This document shows, one piece after another, positions 10,096-21,348 of a stretch of DNA of 64,000 nucleotides. The stretch spans positions 533,736 to 597,735 of the forward strand of contig ML976665.1 of NCBI GenBank assembly GCA_010015655.1, written 5' to 3'. A model generated the notes under the pieces. The model ran no database searches and was not told the origin of the DNA. It worked only from the letters and a program-made list of their open reading frames with translations. The translations under genes were made by a program, and so were the position numbers. How positions within the stretch are numbered: the first letter of the stretch is position 1; every line of letters starts with the position of its first letter. The DNA is from Bimuria novae-zelandiae CBS 107.79. Taxonomy: Eukaryota > Ascomycota > Dothideomycetes > Pleosporales > Didymosphaeriaceae.

Positions 10096-11275
10096 AGGGA
10101 TGGATGCGGTGGTGATGTTGGGGAGGTATTAGATTTTTAGGAGTTGTGTGGGAGGAGGGATGTATAGGATTGGGGAGAGATGACGCAGTGAGGGATTAGG
10201 CTCTGTAGATTACAAAAACGGCCCTTTAAGCGGCACACAAGCACTAACTCTCAATGAATTTAAGGCTGAGATCAAAAACCTTGATCGCTAAGACTTACTC
10301 ACGCAAAAAGATGCGTGGGGGGCTTTGAAAGGATGCAATATCATTCCAGGACTTAGAGCTTATCTAATTGAGGAATAAGGGGGCCAATATCTATACTGCA
10401 GCCAGGGATTAATAGGATAACGCTGCTATTAAGCGAGCCATTAATTTCCAGCAGTGATAAACCATCTAAGCGGCAATCGATGCGCTTAATAGTTAATGCT
10501 AAAATACAACCTAAAAGAAACACCAGTTTTTGCGAAACGGCAATGGAATATCAGAGATCATTGTAATCGCTTGAATATGGGAGGATATAATTAATGGCTT
10601 CCCATCATCAATCTATTCCTTCAGTCTCGACTTTTGTTTATTCGTTGATCTCGCCCGTAGGCATCCCCCTTGCGCAATATTAAATTTGAATTGTATATTC
10701 TTTTGTCTTGCTTGACAGCCCATATACAAGTTCTGGCGTATGTAGATGTCGAAGCAGTGGCCTTCACTGTTAATCCACCATAGGTAGTAAGGCTGTTTCT
10801 TATCTAGCCTGTCACTGCGTGGCCTTATCGTGCCCTCTACATATAGCTGAACGAGACACAAGAAGTCTGACGGGATGCAAGAAAGCACTCTTAGAACTTG
10901 ACCAGTCGTGATCCATAACATTAATCTTTATAGCTAGACAATTCGCTCTGGGCAATGCATGGCGAAGTGCCAGTAGCGTACAGCACTATTCGTGAAGCAC
11001 TACTTGTGACAACGCTAGCGTGAACAAGATAGCCATTGTAAAGCACCGCCTAACTGCCTACAGCACACTTTGCCCCGAAAGTTCTTCCGAGGCATAGTCT
11101 AGTATGTCACGTCTGGACTAGAAAGTCCATGCGTTTACAGACTCAATTGCCAGCGTGCACACTGAGAATGCATCCAGCGATATGCGCCTGTATATCTACA
11201 TGGTATCCACCCTGATGTAGCACAGTACTCTATACAGCGACCCATATTCTCTCCGTTCTAACTGCCAAGCAAGAC
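10096..11275. other. Intergenic, no gene recognised
   Basis: A stretch of about 1.2 kb with many stop codons on both strands. A 102-codon minus-strand frame at 10613-10921 has no recognisable domain. The 10200-10560 part is rich in short lysine- and aspartate-like codons broken by stops and may be an old repeat, but I cannot assign it. Confidence 0.35.
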
Positions 11276-12960
11276 CTAGACTGCAGCGATACGCCGAATG
11301 TGCGGGTGCCTAACGCTCCTCGCTGAAACAGCTCCACTCTTCGGTCCGAAGGGGAAGCACAATGGCTCCGTGAGCGGCTTTTCCAGCGCCTAGAGGTTTT
11401 CGCGTTAGCAATACATCCTGCAATAAGGGTAGGTGGAGGGCACTTGCCGCAAGCGTGATAGTGACGAAGGGCTTGGACTCGTCCGACTCGCGGAATGCTT
11501 TGATACCAAGTTGGCCGCCGATGCCGGTGGTTGCTTTCACACCAATATTTTGGTTGGAGCCCTCGCAGACTTCTTTGGTTGCTGGGGGTATGTCAGAGCT
11601 GGCGACGGCGGGGATTGATAAGGATGAGGCTTACAAGTGATCCCGGTGAGCTTTGCATTGACGGAAGGTACCTTGAGGTCGAGACCGATGCGGAAACCCT
11701 TGCCTATACCGTGTTAGCCGAACACTCCTGTTTCAATGGCGGGCGTGGTGTTCAGCGTACCAAGCGCGTTTGCCTTTAGCTCTAGGCTCGCCTGCAGGAA
11801 GGCCTGCACACCACCTGAGATCGACCCATCAACAGAGGTTTCCAGTATCTCAACTTTAGGATCCCACCCCGAGAATGTGTTCTCGGAAGGGTCCAGCATA
11901 TTCATTTCCACAACAGCCGAGTCGTACAACGAGCCTGTGGCGCCCGATGTCACAGTCGCAGTCAGCGCGATGCCAGTGAGTTCCGCCCCCAAAGCAACAG
12001 TGAGAAACGGTCCCAGCTCGAAGACTCCGGGGATGTCTAGGCCGGCGAGAGGAATGGAGAGTAGGTCGAAGGTCTTGGTGAGCGATTGCACGACCTTGCC
12101 TGTACCAGCGAGCTTCATCTTCGCGTATGCGGAGACGCCTTTGGGCTTCAGTGTAATGGTTGCGTCAGTGGGAATACCGAGCTTCTGTGAGATCTTGAAT
12201 TTCATGTCGAAGGAGCCGGTTGTAGAACAGTTCAAGCACGTGACGGTGGCGGAAAGATCGCCTCGGGCAATAGCTAGCGAGCCATTGAGGTGATGGTTGA
12301 AATCGATGGAAGTATCCTTGTCGATGTCGCGAGGAAGAACGGATGCCTCACTTGTCCTATTCTGCGTGTCGTTGGAGCCGATGACAAGGTCGTAGGTGTG
12401 TGCGATGGCGGTCCAGTTGCTCTCGATTGCGCCCAGCGTTGCTTTGTTCGCGTCTTCGTCGTAGTATAGTGTGGAGACGATGTACGGTATCCTGTCTTCA
12501 TTTGTACCACAGTCGCCGGGCCCGGCGACCATTACGAAGCTGTGGTTATCAGCGCCGTTGACCCAGTCCCAAACGCGTTGCGCATAAGCGAAAGTTGCAT
12601 CATCTTCGAATGTCATTTCTATGCTATTGTTGCCGCAGTGGACATTCGTTATCATGTCGTCGAAGTGTTCCATCGAGAGGATGTTCTCGTTTTCCCCGGG
12701 AGTATGAACGGTAAGGGAGGCTAATGCGCTGTCGGAGGCATCTTCCAGTGCCGTCAGTTTCTGGTACAATGGCGCGATGACGAAGTCCTACCAACAGACC
12801 CCCAGAGGAAAGTTTCGTCACTCTTGAGGTCGAATCCAGAAGGCTCCTGGCGTTTGTTGTGGCGCCCACCATGAGGGCGAATCGGTACCAGCCGGGTGCC
12901 CATCACCTCGTTCGCCAGCAACAGTGGAATGCTCCATTTGAGGAGACTTGAGAAAGACAT
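11276..12960 (-). CDS. Secreted DUF7029-type protein with frame break
   Basis: The gene starts at 12960 with a signal peptide (MSFSSLLKWSIPLLLANEVMG). Exons are 12960-11761, 11703-11635, 11581-11448 and 11389-11276; introns are 57, 53 and 58 bp, each with a CTAAC or CTGAC branch. The last intron starts GCAAGT, a GC-AG intron. The full product would be about 504 residues. The N-terminal half has the DUF7029 pattern (VHCGNNSIEMTFEDDATFAYAQ, then a Trp). The C-terminal half is a beta-rich, Gly/Thr-rich domain ending near CFPFGPKSG, as in fungal DUF7029/DUF7223 surface proteins. Several N-x-S/T sites are present. At 12788-12789 two bases (AG, minus strand) break the frame after LWGSVG; beyond them DFVIAPLYQKL continues. 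This is either a real frameshift or an assembly error. Function is unknown. Confidence 0.7.
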
Positions 12961-14642
12961 TACAAATCACCAAGCAAGTTCGATATCGACCAAAAGGATT
13001 GAGAGAATAACAATTGCAACAAGGCTCGAACGAATGTAATTTCAAGGAGAGATAACAACGACAGTAACGAGTGACCCGAAGAAAGATAGAAGAACAACGC
13101 GGAGCACGAAGAAAGCTACACATGAGAGGTTATGTATACGATTCGCGACACGTCCTGGGCAACCGGGGCGCAAGTCCGTTCGTAGGCCTGACAGTTACAA
13201 AACACCTACGGGGCTCAGTACGTGCAGCACTGCTACATATTCTCGGGCCGTATTCAAGAGCTCATGCAAATATGATTGGCCATTGCGGTGGTTGTGGTCT
13301 GCATAATGAGCTCCACGCGAAGAAACACGACCTCCGGAGCGTGGGAGAAGCTCGCGAACTTCTACATGCGTCGTTCTGAAACGACAGCAATATTGATCTG
13401 TGAGTACGCGTGAGAGGCGTTAAGATATAGGATCAGGCACTTATGCCTTCTGGCACAGCCACGCCAAGAGGGGAGGGTAGCCGTGAAATCTCCGAAGACC
13501 GCCTTGGCGTAGAGGGGTTTTCGATGAGCGAAAGGGGCCTGAGCGGGCAATTTTGTGAGGGGTTGGCGCATAGTAGGTCTATGAATGCCGAATGTATCAA
13601 CGCCTGTCTTTGTAGGAAGAACATTCCCAGCGCTCACGAAGTGCGACGGTCATGGAGACATAGTGTTGTGGAGTCGCGGGCGTGTTGCTTAGCCAGATGT
13701 GTCTAGACTCAAAGAAGACTGGCGCAGTTTCGGTTCCAAGGCATTCCGGCCTGTGCACGAACGCACCCCAACGGCGATCGCAACATTTGAAGTCGTCAAA
13801 TTCCTGCAGCGCCTTCCTGCCATGCATTTGTCTCATTGTATCTTGATTTAAAAGCCATCGCTGTGAGACGAATGAGTTCCTCGAGCAACCAGTGCGAGAG
13901 CTGGTAGTTTTGCCGTCGAAGCAAGCGTGTCCGATACATGTGCGAGGCTGCTCACTCACACTGAACTGCTACACTAACCCTCCCCTGGGAACCATTTCTC
14001 GCTGCGGAGTACATGTCGTTCAAATTCTAGACTACGGGTACTAATGCGAAAGAGTAGAATCAGGCGAGTCCAGCTTTGTGGCGTTCGGTAACGACTAACT
14101 GTGCCAATTGGAGCCCACATGCGCTTAACCTCAGCTAAGCCTACGATACACCAGATCGCTTTCAAATCTCAAGCGATGCACGTCTGGGGTAATTGTGTGT
14201 ATTGGCGGGGTTCGAACGTCTACCTTTGCTCCACTCCGGCCGCCCCGCGCGCAGCTGAACTAATGATCGACCCGCCTGGCCCTCCGTGATAGTGATGAGT
14301 CGAGTGCAGAAAGATGTATCCTCCATACTCGCCGGCCTCTTAGGACCGATTCCAGGCGAAAATCATCTTTTCGTGGCTGACTCTAGGCCTTTACGTCCTG
14401 ATATGGAAAGCCTGCATGCGTTCCCAGCTTCCTGATTCCGTTCGATTTCGCTTTCAACGACCACACCCATGTGTATAGATTGGCGAGGATGGGCTGAAGC
14501 ATGATGCTGAACAGTATAGTGTATCGGCCTGGAACTCATTGGCACGCGGGATCTAGGTATAAAGACCGCCCTACTACCTACCTAGCTATATATCAGTTCC
14601 TCCGATATTTGCGGCCATCAACTGATACATTCCACCGCACCA
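12961..14642. other. Intergenic, no gene recognised
   Basis: About 1.7 kb of normal base composition between the DUF7029 gene and the tyrosinase pseudogene. Several 60-120-codon frames exist on both strands but overlap each other, and none has domain-like content. It should hold the promoter of the minus-strand gene. Confidence 0.4.
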
Positions 14643-17221
14643 ATGCAGTCAATGGAACCTTATGTCATCACCGGCATCTACGATGCATGCGACTCTGACA
14701 AAACGTCGGAACTTCGCAAGGTGCCCTTGCGGATGGAGATCGACGAATGATACACCACTCAGCAACTGGTACATGTGAACTAGCGCGCTTTGTTCTTTCC
14801 AGCGTTTCTAGAATTTACTCAAGCCAACCCTCACAAACGAGAGTCATGGTTCCATATCGCAGGTCAGTTTTTGGCAGCGCCGAGGAACGTCATTGATCCG
14901 TGATCATAGGCATCCACGGAAAGCCATTCATTGCTTGGGATGAGGATCCACAAGAAGGAGCGACTGCCGACAAGGGCTACTGCACGCATAACAGCATACT
15001 CTTCTGCACATGGCACCGTCCCTACCTTTTGCTCTGGAAGGTGAGGTCGCTCGTCTAAGAGTCGCACCAATCTCTAATGTTCATCTAGCAAGTCATTCAT
15101 GCTCTCATGAAATAGGAGCTTGCGAAATATGCCCAGTACCCTAAGGCTGAGCAAGACCAACTCCGAGAGGCACTGGAGACCTAGCACTTTCCCTATTGGG
15201 ACTGGGCCGTGAAGAAGCCCGTCATTGGTGAACCAAGGAACTACACTGTTCTACTGGTTGTGAAGGGAAAGCATGTCACAGTTAGATAGCCCACGCTGCT
15301 AGGGTACGGCATCATCGACAATCCCTTCTACCAGTTCACCATGCCCAACGGGATCAACATGGGCCACGAGAGCCTCGCAAACGAAAATAAACTCTTGGAC
15401 CTTAGGATTACCCCCAGCCCTATCAACAATCCGATATACACTATCCCTGTAAGTTCTCTGGCCTAAATGGCCGGAAGAAGCTGACAATAATAGTTCGATC
15501 AATGCATTGCCACCAGCAGATACCCAACAGCCAAAGGCGTGGATGAAGCCTGGGTGAATGGACTGCAGAGGAATGATTCTGTTGAGAAGGCTTTGCGAGA
15601 CTACAAGTGGGATCCTGCGGGCAATGTTGAGTTTGACCCAGAACACCCCGAGAAACATCCGGATTTCGGCAATATGACCGCCAGACTTGTCAACAATCAA
15701 GCCAATCAAGCCGATCTAGCCAAATTTGGTAACATCTTAACCTACACGAGCTAGTGAATTACCATATTAGGCTAGACCGGCTTGATTGGCTTGATTGTTG
15801 ACAAGTCTGATGACCGCAAGCTTGAGAGACGCCTTCTATCGCTTGACTACGATGGAGGACTTCGAAGACTTCGCTACCAAGAAACTTCTCCCATATGAGA
15901 AAGGCGCTAAGAGTCAAGGATATGGCTTCGCATCTGCCGAGAACTTACACGACAATATGCACGGCTGGTGTGGAGGTGAATTGGCAGAAAGAGATGAGGA
16001 TACCAAACACCAACTCAGAGGCCACATGTCACATGTGCCGCTGGCAGCATTCGATCCCATCTTCTGGCTTCATCACTAGTGAGCTTGTATAATGCCCACT
16101 ACAGGGCCCCGCTAACAAGTTATAGTAACGTGGATAGATTGATCGCAATCTGGCAAACTCTTCACGAAGATTCGTGGTTTGACGGTTCGGATCCTCGCGA
16201 CCAGGATGGTGGCACATTCGCAATCGAGAAGAATCATATCGATAAGCCCACTGATAAACTTCGCCCCTTCCACAAGTCAGCTGCGCCAGGAGAAGACCCA
16301 AAGAATGCATACTGGACGTCAGAGGACGGTCGCCAAGTCACTGCGTTGGGCTACACATACCTCGGGCTCAAAAGATCGCATTATTTGAAGAGTAACGGAA
16401 CGTACGATAGAGACGGTCACGTTGCTGCCCTCAGCCGATCCCTCAATATCGGTTACAACTCAGCATGGGCCGCCGCAGCAAAGTCTGCGCTGACGAAGGA
16501 TCCGGGCGAGACTGGGCGTCGCACTAATGAGTCTTCCTGCGTTGCAAGAAGCCACGCAGAAAGATGTCATGGATCTTGAGGTTTCTGACTACGTGGTCAA
16601 CGTCGTGTATGAGAAGTATGTATTCTCTCTTCCCACCGACTTGAGTTGCGATCTGTTCTGACTGACAAAACTAGGTTCGCCCTTGGTGGCCAAAGCTTCA
16701 CGGTACACATCTTCGTCGGCGAACCACCTTCGTCCGCACCGTACACTTTCGAAGGCGGCTGGCAAGTTGGCCAAGTCTTCAACTTCTCTACCGAGCCTAG
16801 CGACCTTAGCGCTTCACCTGCTGGCTGCGGTAACTGCCAGACCCAACAGCTCGCTGGTGCGGAATCCAGTGGACGCGTCGTGCTGACCAATGCGCTCATC
16901 ACGCGCTGGAAGAACCAGATTGGACATCAGCCCACAGGTGACGTTCTCGCGAGCATGGAGCCTGCCGACGTTGTACCTTTCCTACGGGGTAATCTGCATT
17001 GGCGAGTCAGCAGCTTAGGAGAAGGAATTGCCTGGGACAGGCTGCCGAGCTTGAAAGTGTCGGTCGCAGTCGGGAAGGCGAAGCACCATGCTGACCGCAG
17101 TAAGCTGAGCGAGTTTGGGGACTATGTGCCTGCATTCCAGATCACCGAGGGTAGAGTTGGCGGAGCTTCGCCTGCGGATGGTTTGTATCCGGAGGGAGAT
17201 ACTTGGACCGAGGGTCAGTAG
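14643..17221 (+). pseudogene. Tyrosinase pseudogene disrupted by a MITE
   Basis: The remains encode a full-length fungal tyrosinase (o-diphenol-oxidising type 3 copper enzyme) with its C-terminal extension. Splicing out introns at 14863-14909, 15041-15088, 15449-15493, 16079-16125 and 16616-16674 joins the motifs in order. The copper A ligands are present (AGIHGKPF, the thioether-type Cys-x-His in YCTHNS, and TWHRPYL), as are the copper B ligands (NLHDNMHGW and FWLHHYNVDR). The C-terminal domain starts FALGGQSFTVHIFVGEPP. The gene is dead: in-frame stops at 14748 (TGA), 14781, 15113, 15182 and 15287 (TAG), a one-base frameshift near 16520-16535, and a 128-bp MITE with 8-bp duplication at 15682-15809 that adds 136 bp. 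All copper ligands are still intact, so inactivation looks fairly recent. Confidence 0.92.
15682..15809. mobile_element. hAT-type MITE, copy 2, in tyrosinase exon
   Basis: The element has the same length (128 bp) and ends as the copy at 566-693, and differs from it at only a few bases. The perfect terminal stem is about 38 bp with one mismatch and continues imperfectly to about 52 bp. It is flanked by a perfect 8-bp duplication, atgaccgc, at 15674-15681 and 15810-15817. Removing the element and one octamer restores the tyrosinase frame across FGNMTASLRD. Confidence 0.93.
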
Positions 17222-17764
17222 GTGCCGTAGGCAATCAATACGGCCGCGTATCACTCGAGGTCAATAATCAGGCTAGACCTTGATCTTCAACAACACCCTC
17301 CCTGGTGTTCGAAGAGTCTAACACGCCCATTCGATCACAGACGTTCCGAGGGACTGAAATTATTGGTGAGCAGCCGGCATATTCGGAAGGAGCCTCCCAC
17401 TGTGTATGCTATACAGGCAGTGTCGGCCACCTAAGGCAATGCATGACTTTTACACTACACTTCCTCGAAATGACGGTCGCCTGCCGCGCTATGGACAGGC
17501 TATACGTCGGTTTTCACAGATGCGCGGCTATTCGGGGCTTGAGCGGAGGGGCAGCAAACGAACAATCATTCTTTCACAGTCTCAAACTTCACACGGCTAT
17601 ACTAGACCCCCGCCGCCTGAGCAAACGGACCTGTGGACGTCAATCGGTCACTCGACACTTCTGCTACTCAAGTCACTCACCGCACAACAACCCCATTCAT
17701 CCACACCCTAGCATCATCCTTAAATATTCTTCCCCAAAGCACCCGCTCTCCCATTCCCGCTGCC

Positions 17765-18502
17765 ATGAAGCTCTGGCACAAAGTCCGAAAAAAGCCACAC
17801 GACGCATCCAACCCCGCCCCATCCATTACCACCTCATCAGCACTCACCAAAACCGGGCAACCTATCCAGCGCCCACTTCCTCCACCCGCACCCTACACAA
17901 CCCACCCACACGTCACGCACTACTCCCCCTCCCTCGCGCTCTCTACCTACCACACCATCTGCCGCTGCGCCCTCCCGACCGCCCACGGCAACGCCTTCAC
18001 GCGCCGGCACCACGGCACAGCCTACCACTCTATCCCTTTCCTCTCGCCCTCCGGGACACCCCTCACGTGGGAGCAAGCTCAACACGCTTTCCTCGATGCG
18101 CTGGGCGTAGACGCGCGCGTCAGCCCTGGATGGTTTAACGAAGATGAGGAGTTGATGAGGAGGGTGTATAGTGAGGAGACGGTTAGAGCGGTGAGGGTGT
18201 ATCGCAGGGTTAGGGAGGGCGTGGAGAGGTTTGGGAGGATTAGGTGTGCGGTTGAGGGGGATGTGTACTGGTGGGGGAAGGTTAATCCAAGGGGTCTATT
18301 GTTGAAGAACATACGGGATGGGGATATAGGTGGGGTGGTTGTTACGGTGAATGGGCCGTTTTATGGGGGTGGGGAGGGGAAGGGAACGGGGGTAGGAGGT
18401 GGTGCGAGCGATGGAACGAAGAGGATGGGGATAGTTTTTCGGACGGAGAGGGAGGAGGCAGAGGTGGGTGAGGAGGAGGGAACTGAGGGTGTGCCTTTGT
18501 AG
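17765..18502 (+). CDS. Unknown protein, 245 residues
   Basis: A single open frame from ATG 17765 (MKLWHKVRKKPHDAS), preceded by CTGCC. The N-terminal 60 residues are rich in Pro, Ser and Thr. A middle part (SLALSTYHTICRCALPTAHG, then HSIPFLSPSGTPLTWEQAQ) looks globular and contains a His/Cys pair. The C-terminus is Gly- and Glu-rich and low in complexity. It could be a conserved fungal hypothetical protein; I recognise no family and propose no function. Confidence 0.5.
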   Translation: MKLWHKVRKKPHDASNPAPSITTSSALTKTGQPIQRPLPPPAPYTTHPHVTHYSPSLALSTYHTICRCALPTAHGNAFTRRHHGTAYHSIPFLSPSGTPLTWEQAQHAFLDALGVDARVSPGWFNEDEELMRRVYSEETVRAVRVYRRVREGVERFGRIRCAVEGDVYWWGKVNPRGLLLKNIRDGDIGGVVVTVNGPFYGGGEGKGTGVGGGASDGTKRMGIVFRTEREEAEVGEEEGTEGVPL

Positions 18503-18747
18503 GGTAGAGGTTGGATGTCCTTGCCGAGCTTAGGCATTGGGACAAAATACGATTGTGTCTAAAGGGGCCCCTAGATGGGCGCGCTCTCAACATGTCGACA
18601 TGCTAGGCTTTCGTCCTGGGCATATTAGGTACCTGTGTAGCTATTGTTGAGCTATTATATCTTAAGAACATCGCCCGCCCTACCGCTCCCTCCTTGAAAA
18701 ATCTACCCCATCTCTTCGACCTACCCCCTTCCACCCAACCCAATCCA

Positions 18748-19688
18748 CTACCCCATTCTCCCACACTTCCTCCCTATCCTCCCTCCTCCCCCCCAAAACG
18801 CACAATCCCTCCCATCCAGGCTCAAAAACACAACCTGAATCGCGATAAACCTGTTCACAATCAGCTCAGGCCCTCCCCCCTCGCACCACCCACCCACCCT
18901 CTCGCCAAAGAAAAGGAATAGGATTACTCACGCCGTAGTAACCGCAAAACAATCCGTCCTCTTCGCATCCGCCACCACACTCAGAAACCCCGCAATGCAC
19001 ACATTAAACCCCGCAATCACGCCGACCTGCACCCACACGCCGTACCTCTCACACCTGAGCAGCACCGCGATGCTCGCTACCGGAAGCAGCGACACAAGCA
19101 CGCTCGTGGTCGCGAACGTCCATTTCAGCACCGTCGTGTCGAAGTAGCCACGGGTGGGGGTGGCGGGAACGCGAACGCGTGCACAAAGGGGATTATTTTA
19201 AAAACCGCACACCTGTGCGCGCAACCCTGCTGGAGAAAGAGTCATCTTTGAGGTGCGCGCAGCGGGAGGAGGTCGTTGCGCGCGAGGTGCGGATGGCTGC
19301 GGGAGCCCCAGGTAGGCGCATCGGCGCCGGTGAAGTAGGTGGGGGAGGAGGGGGCTTGGTAGTGGAACCAGTGTTGGAGGTCGGTGAGGTCGGCATCTTC
19401 GGGGGCGTGGTGGGTGACGAGGGCGGTGGTTTGGAGGAGGAAGGCGTCTATTTACCCCCCACCCCCCATCGCATCTGAGTCAGCTACTCCCAATACTTTC
19501 AGTATTCTTTATATTGAGCTCGTTGAAGCGGCGGAATATGGCCGTCTCGGGCCTGCGCGACATGCGGCTGGCAAGCTTGGGATAGCCCGGCACCAGTGGT
19601 GCATTCCATCGTCTGGAAATAGCGGTTTTGGGGGCGGGTCTTGCACCGGGCTGAGGTTTGTGAGGGGTATGATTGTTGTGTGCGCCAT
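18748..19688 (-). pseudogene. DUF6594 membrane protein pseudogene
   Basis: Pieces of a fungal DUF6594 protein lie in order on the minus strand. The N-terminal hallmark GYPKLASRMSRRPETAIFRR is followed by FNELNIKN, then a stop. DAFLLQTTALVTHH and LQHWFHYQAP follow after only about 40 bp, where the family normally has some 60 residues. Next come a TGA after DLLPLRAPQR and a frame change, then the membrane part (VLKWTFATTSVLVSLLPVAS) and, across an 81-bp intron (18851-18931), the typical end FIAIQVVFLS. The start at 19688 (MAHTTIIPLTNL) is in a different frame from GYPKLA. With an internal deletion, at least two stops and two frame changes, this gene is inactive. The family has two or three C-terminal membrane segments and no known function. 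Confidence 0.75.
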
Positions 19689-20099
19689 GGTGTGGAAGTT
19701 CTGGATATGGGTGTCGGAGGCAGGAGAGGAGGAGAATGTGCTGGCGTTTGAGTATAAACATTTGAGCGTGGCGTAGGCGTCTTGGTGGTATGTTACGCAG
19801 GGCAACGCTTCGTACCCAACGAACTGCATGTACCCATCCGTGTCGCACATTTTGAGACCTTCGCCTGTAGGACGAGATTTCTTTTGACGCAAGCCTCACC
19901 TATCATCCCTTGTCGCAGGCTGACACCAAGGAGCAAACAAGCAGAGAAGCCCGCGCCACAATGCAGTAGATGGCTCACTCGGTCGAACGAGATGGGGTAC
20001 GCTACGCGGGATCAAGTCGTGTGTATACTTCTTAGCTTAAAAGATGCACTCACCGCTTAATCCAACCCTTGTATACTTTCCACATCTCGGTGCAAAACC

Positions 20100-21348
20100 T
20101 CACCGACCCTCACCAGGCGAACTTGACTCCTCCCGCTCCATCCTCACACCCCTCGCCTCCATCTTATCCCTCTCCCCCAGCACCACCCTCTCACACCACG
20201 AGCACCAACTCCTCAGCTTCCCCTGTACCTCCCTCTCCAACCACCTAATCGACTTATCCCTCTCATCCTCATAAACCTTCACGCACTCCCCAACCCTGAC
20301 CTGCTTCTTCAACTTCATCTTAACCACGCCGCCAATGCCCTCGATCTCTTGCGCGTGATAGCTCGTGCCCGTCCAGCGTTCCCCACCCTGCTGCATCCCC
20401 ATACCACCAGAAGCAGAAGCAGAAGCAGAAGCAGAAGAGGAGGAGGTTGCGTTTTCAAGGGTGTTGTATGCTTCGGTAGTGCAGTCGACCTCATGCTCAA
20501 CAAGCTTCGCAACCAGACAGCTGGGCCCGCGCCCACACTCAACGCCCTCGTTGCCTTCACCGACGCCCGTGCCCACGCCGCCGAGGTAGTGGCTGTACCG
20601 CGTGCGCCAGGTCCACGCGCGGACGTACATGGTGTCCTGGTTGCGCAGGTGCTGGCCGCACGGCTGGCAGAGCCAGACCATGTTGTCGCAGACGCAGGGG
20701 GTTCGCTCGAAAGCCGCTGCGGTGAAGGCGAGGGGCGCGTGGTCTAAGAGCGCCGGGGGCGTGGAGGGGGGTGAGGACGTGTCTGAGGAAGATCGTCGCA
20801 GGTGTTTGGTCGCCGTGAGGAGATAGAGAGGCGCTTTCGTGCAGGTCCTGCAGAGGCGGCGGTGGCGGACGCGCAGGGTGGGCGTAGGCGGGGGCTTGAC
20901 GGTGCAGTTCTGGTGGGGGCGTTCAGTGTTGGTTGCCTTCATGTAGGGATGCTCAACATACCCGACACACCACAGTGCCGCACCGCTGGCACTCGGCGAC
21001 CATGTCTCTAGCGCACTTCCCCACGCGGCCGCTCGTCAGCTGGCGCTCAGCGTAAAAGTTGGCATGCGCCTCCATAAGCCTAGTACCCAACCTGGAACCC
21101 GGGCTATCCACTTCGAACGCACAATGCAGCGTATGCCGGATAAGCTGATCACGATACGCGAGCAGATTCGCGCGGAACTGGCGACACGTGCGCGACAAGC
21201 TATGCAACGTGTTCAGGTCGAGCTGGCGGGCGAGCTGGCTAACAATGCTGTGGGGTTACTGTGGTTAGCACATTGTACGGTGAAGGAGCTGCGTCCTTTC
21301 CAGAGGTTCAAGCTCACGGATAACAGCTCAGGGCAGCTGAAAATCCAT
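20100..21348 (-). CDS. F-box-like Cys-rich protein, 5' end uncertain
   Basis: Two solid exons, 21247-20962 and 20909-20100, are joined by a 52-bp intron (GTATGT to CCAG) that restores CQRCGTVVCRNC followed by TVKPP. The N-terminal part (QLDLNTLHSLSRTCRQFRANLL) is the second half of an F-box, which recruits targets to SCF ubiquitin ligases. Cys pairs follow (CQRCGTVVCRNC, RHRRLCRTCTKAP, CVCDNMVWLCQPCGQH), suggesting zinc binding. The C-terminus is charged, with a Ser/Ala repeat coded by an AGC/GCx microsatellite near 20407-20440. The first exon should end LPELLS near 21318-21348, before a 70-bp intron starting GTGAGC, but the ATG at 21348 runs into TGA unless one base is shifted. Either another start is used or the gene has a small frameshift. 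Confidence 0.6.

Noticed and set aside
10613..10921. 102-codon minus-strand frame
   Set aside because: No start context, domain or partner exon; likely chance or a remnant of an old repeat.
14195..14290. Possible tRNA, from a GGTTCGAA-like T-loop sequence
   Set aside because: The bases flanking the loop do not pair to form a T stem on either strand, and no acceptor or anticodon stem fits.
20407..20440. Trinucleotide-like repeat as a separate regulatory element
   Set aside because: It is the coding Ser/Ala tract of the F-box-like gene and needs no other explanation.
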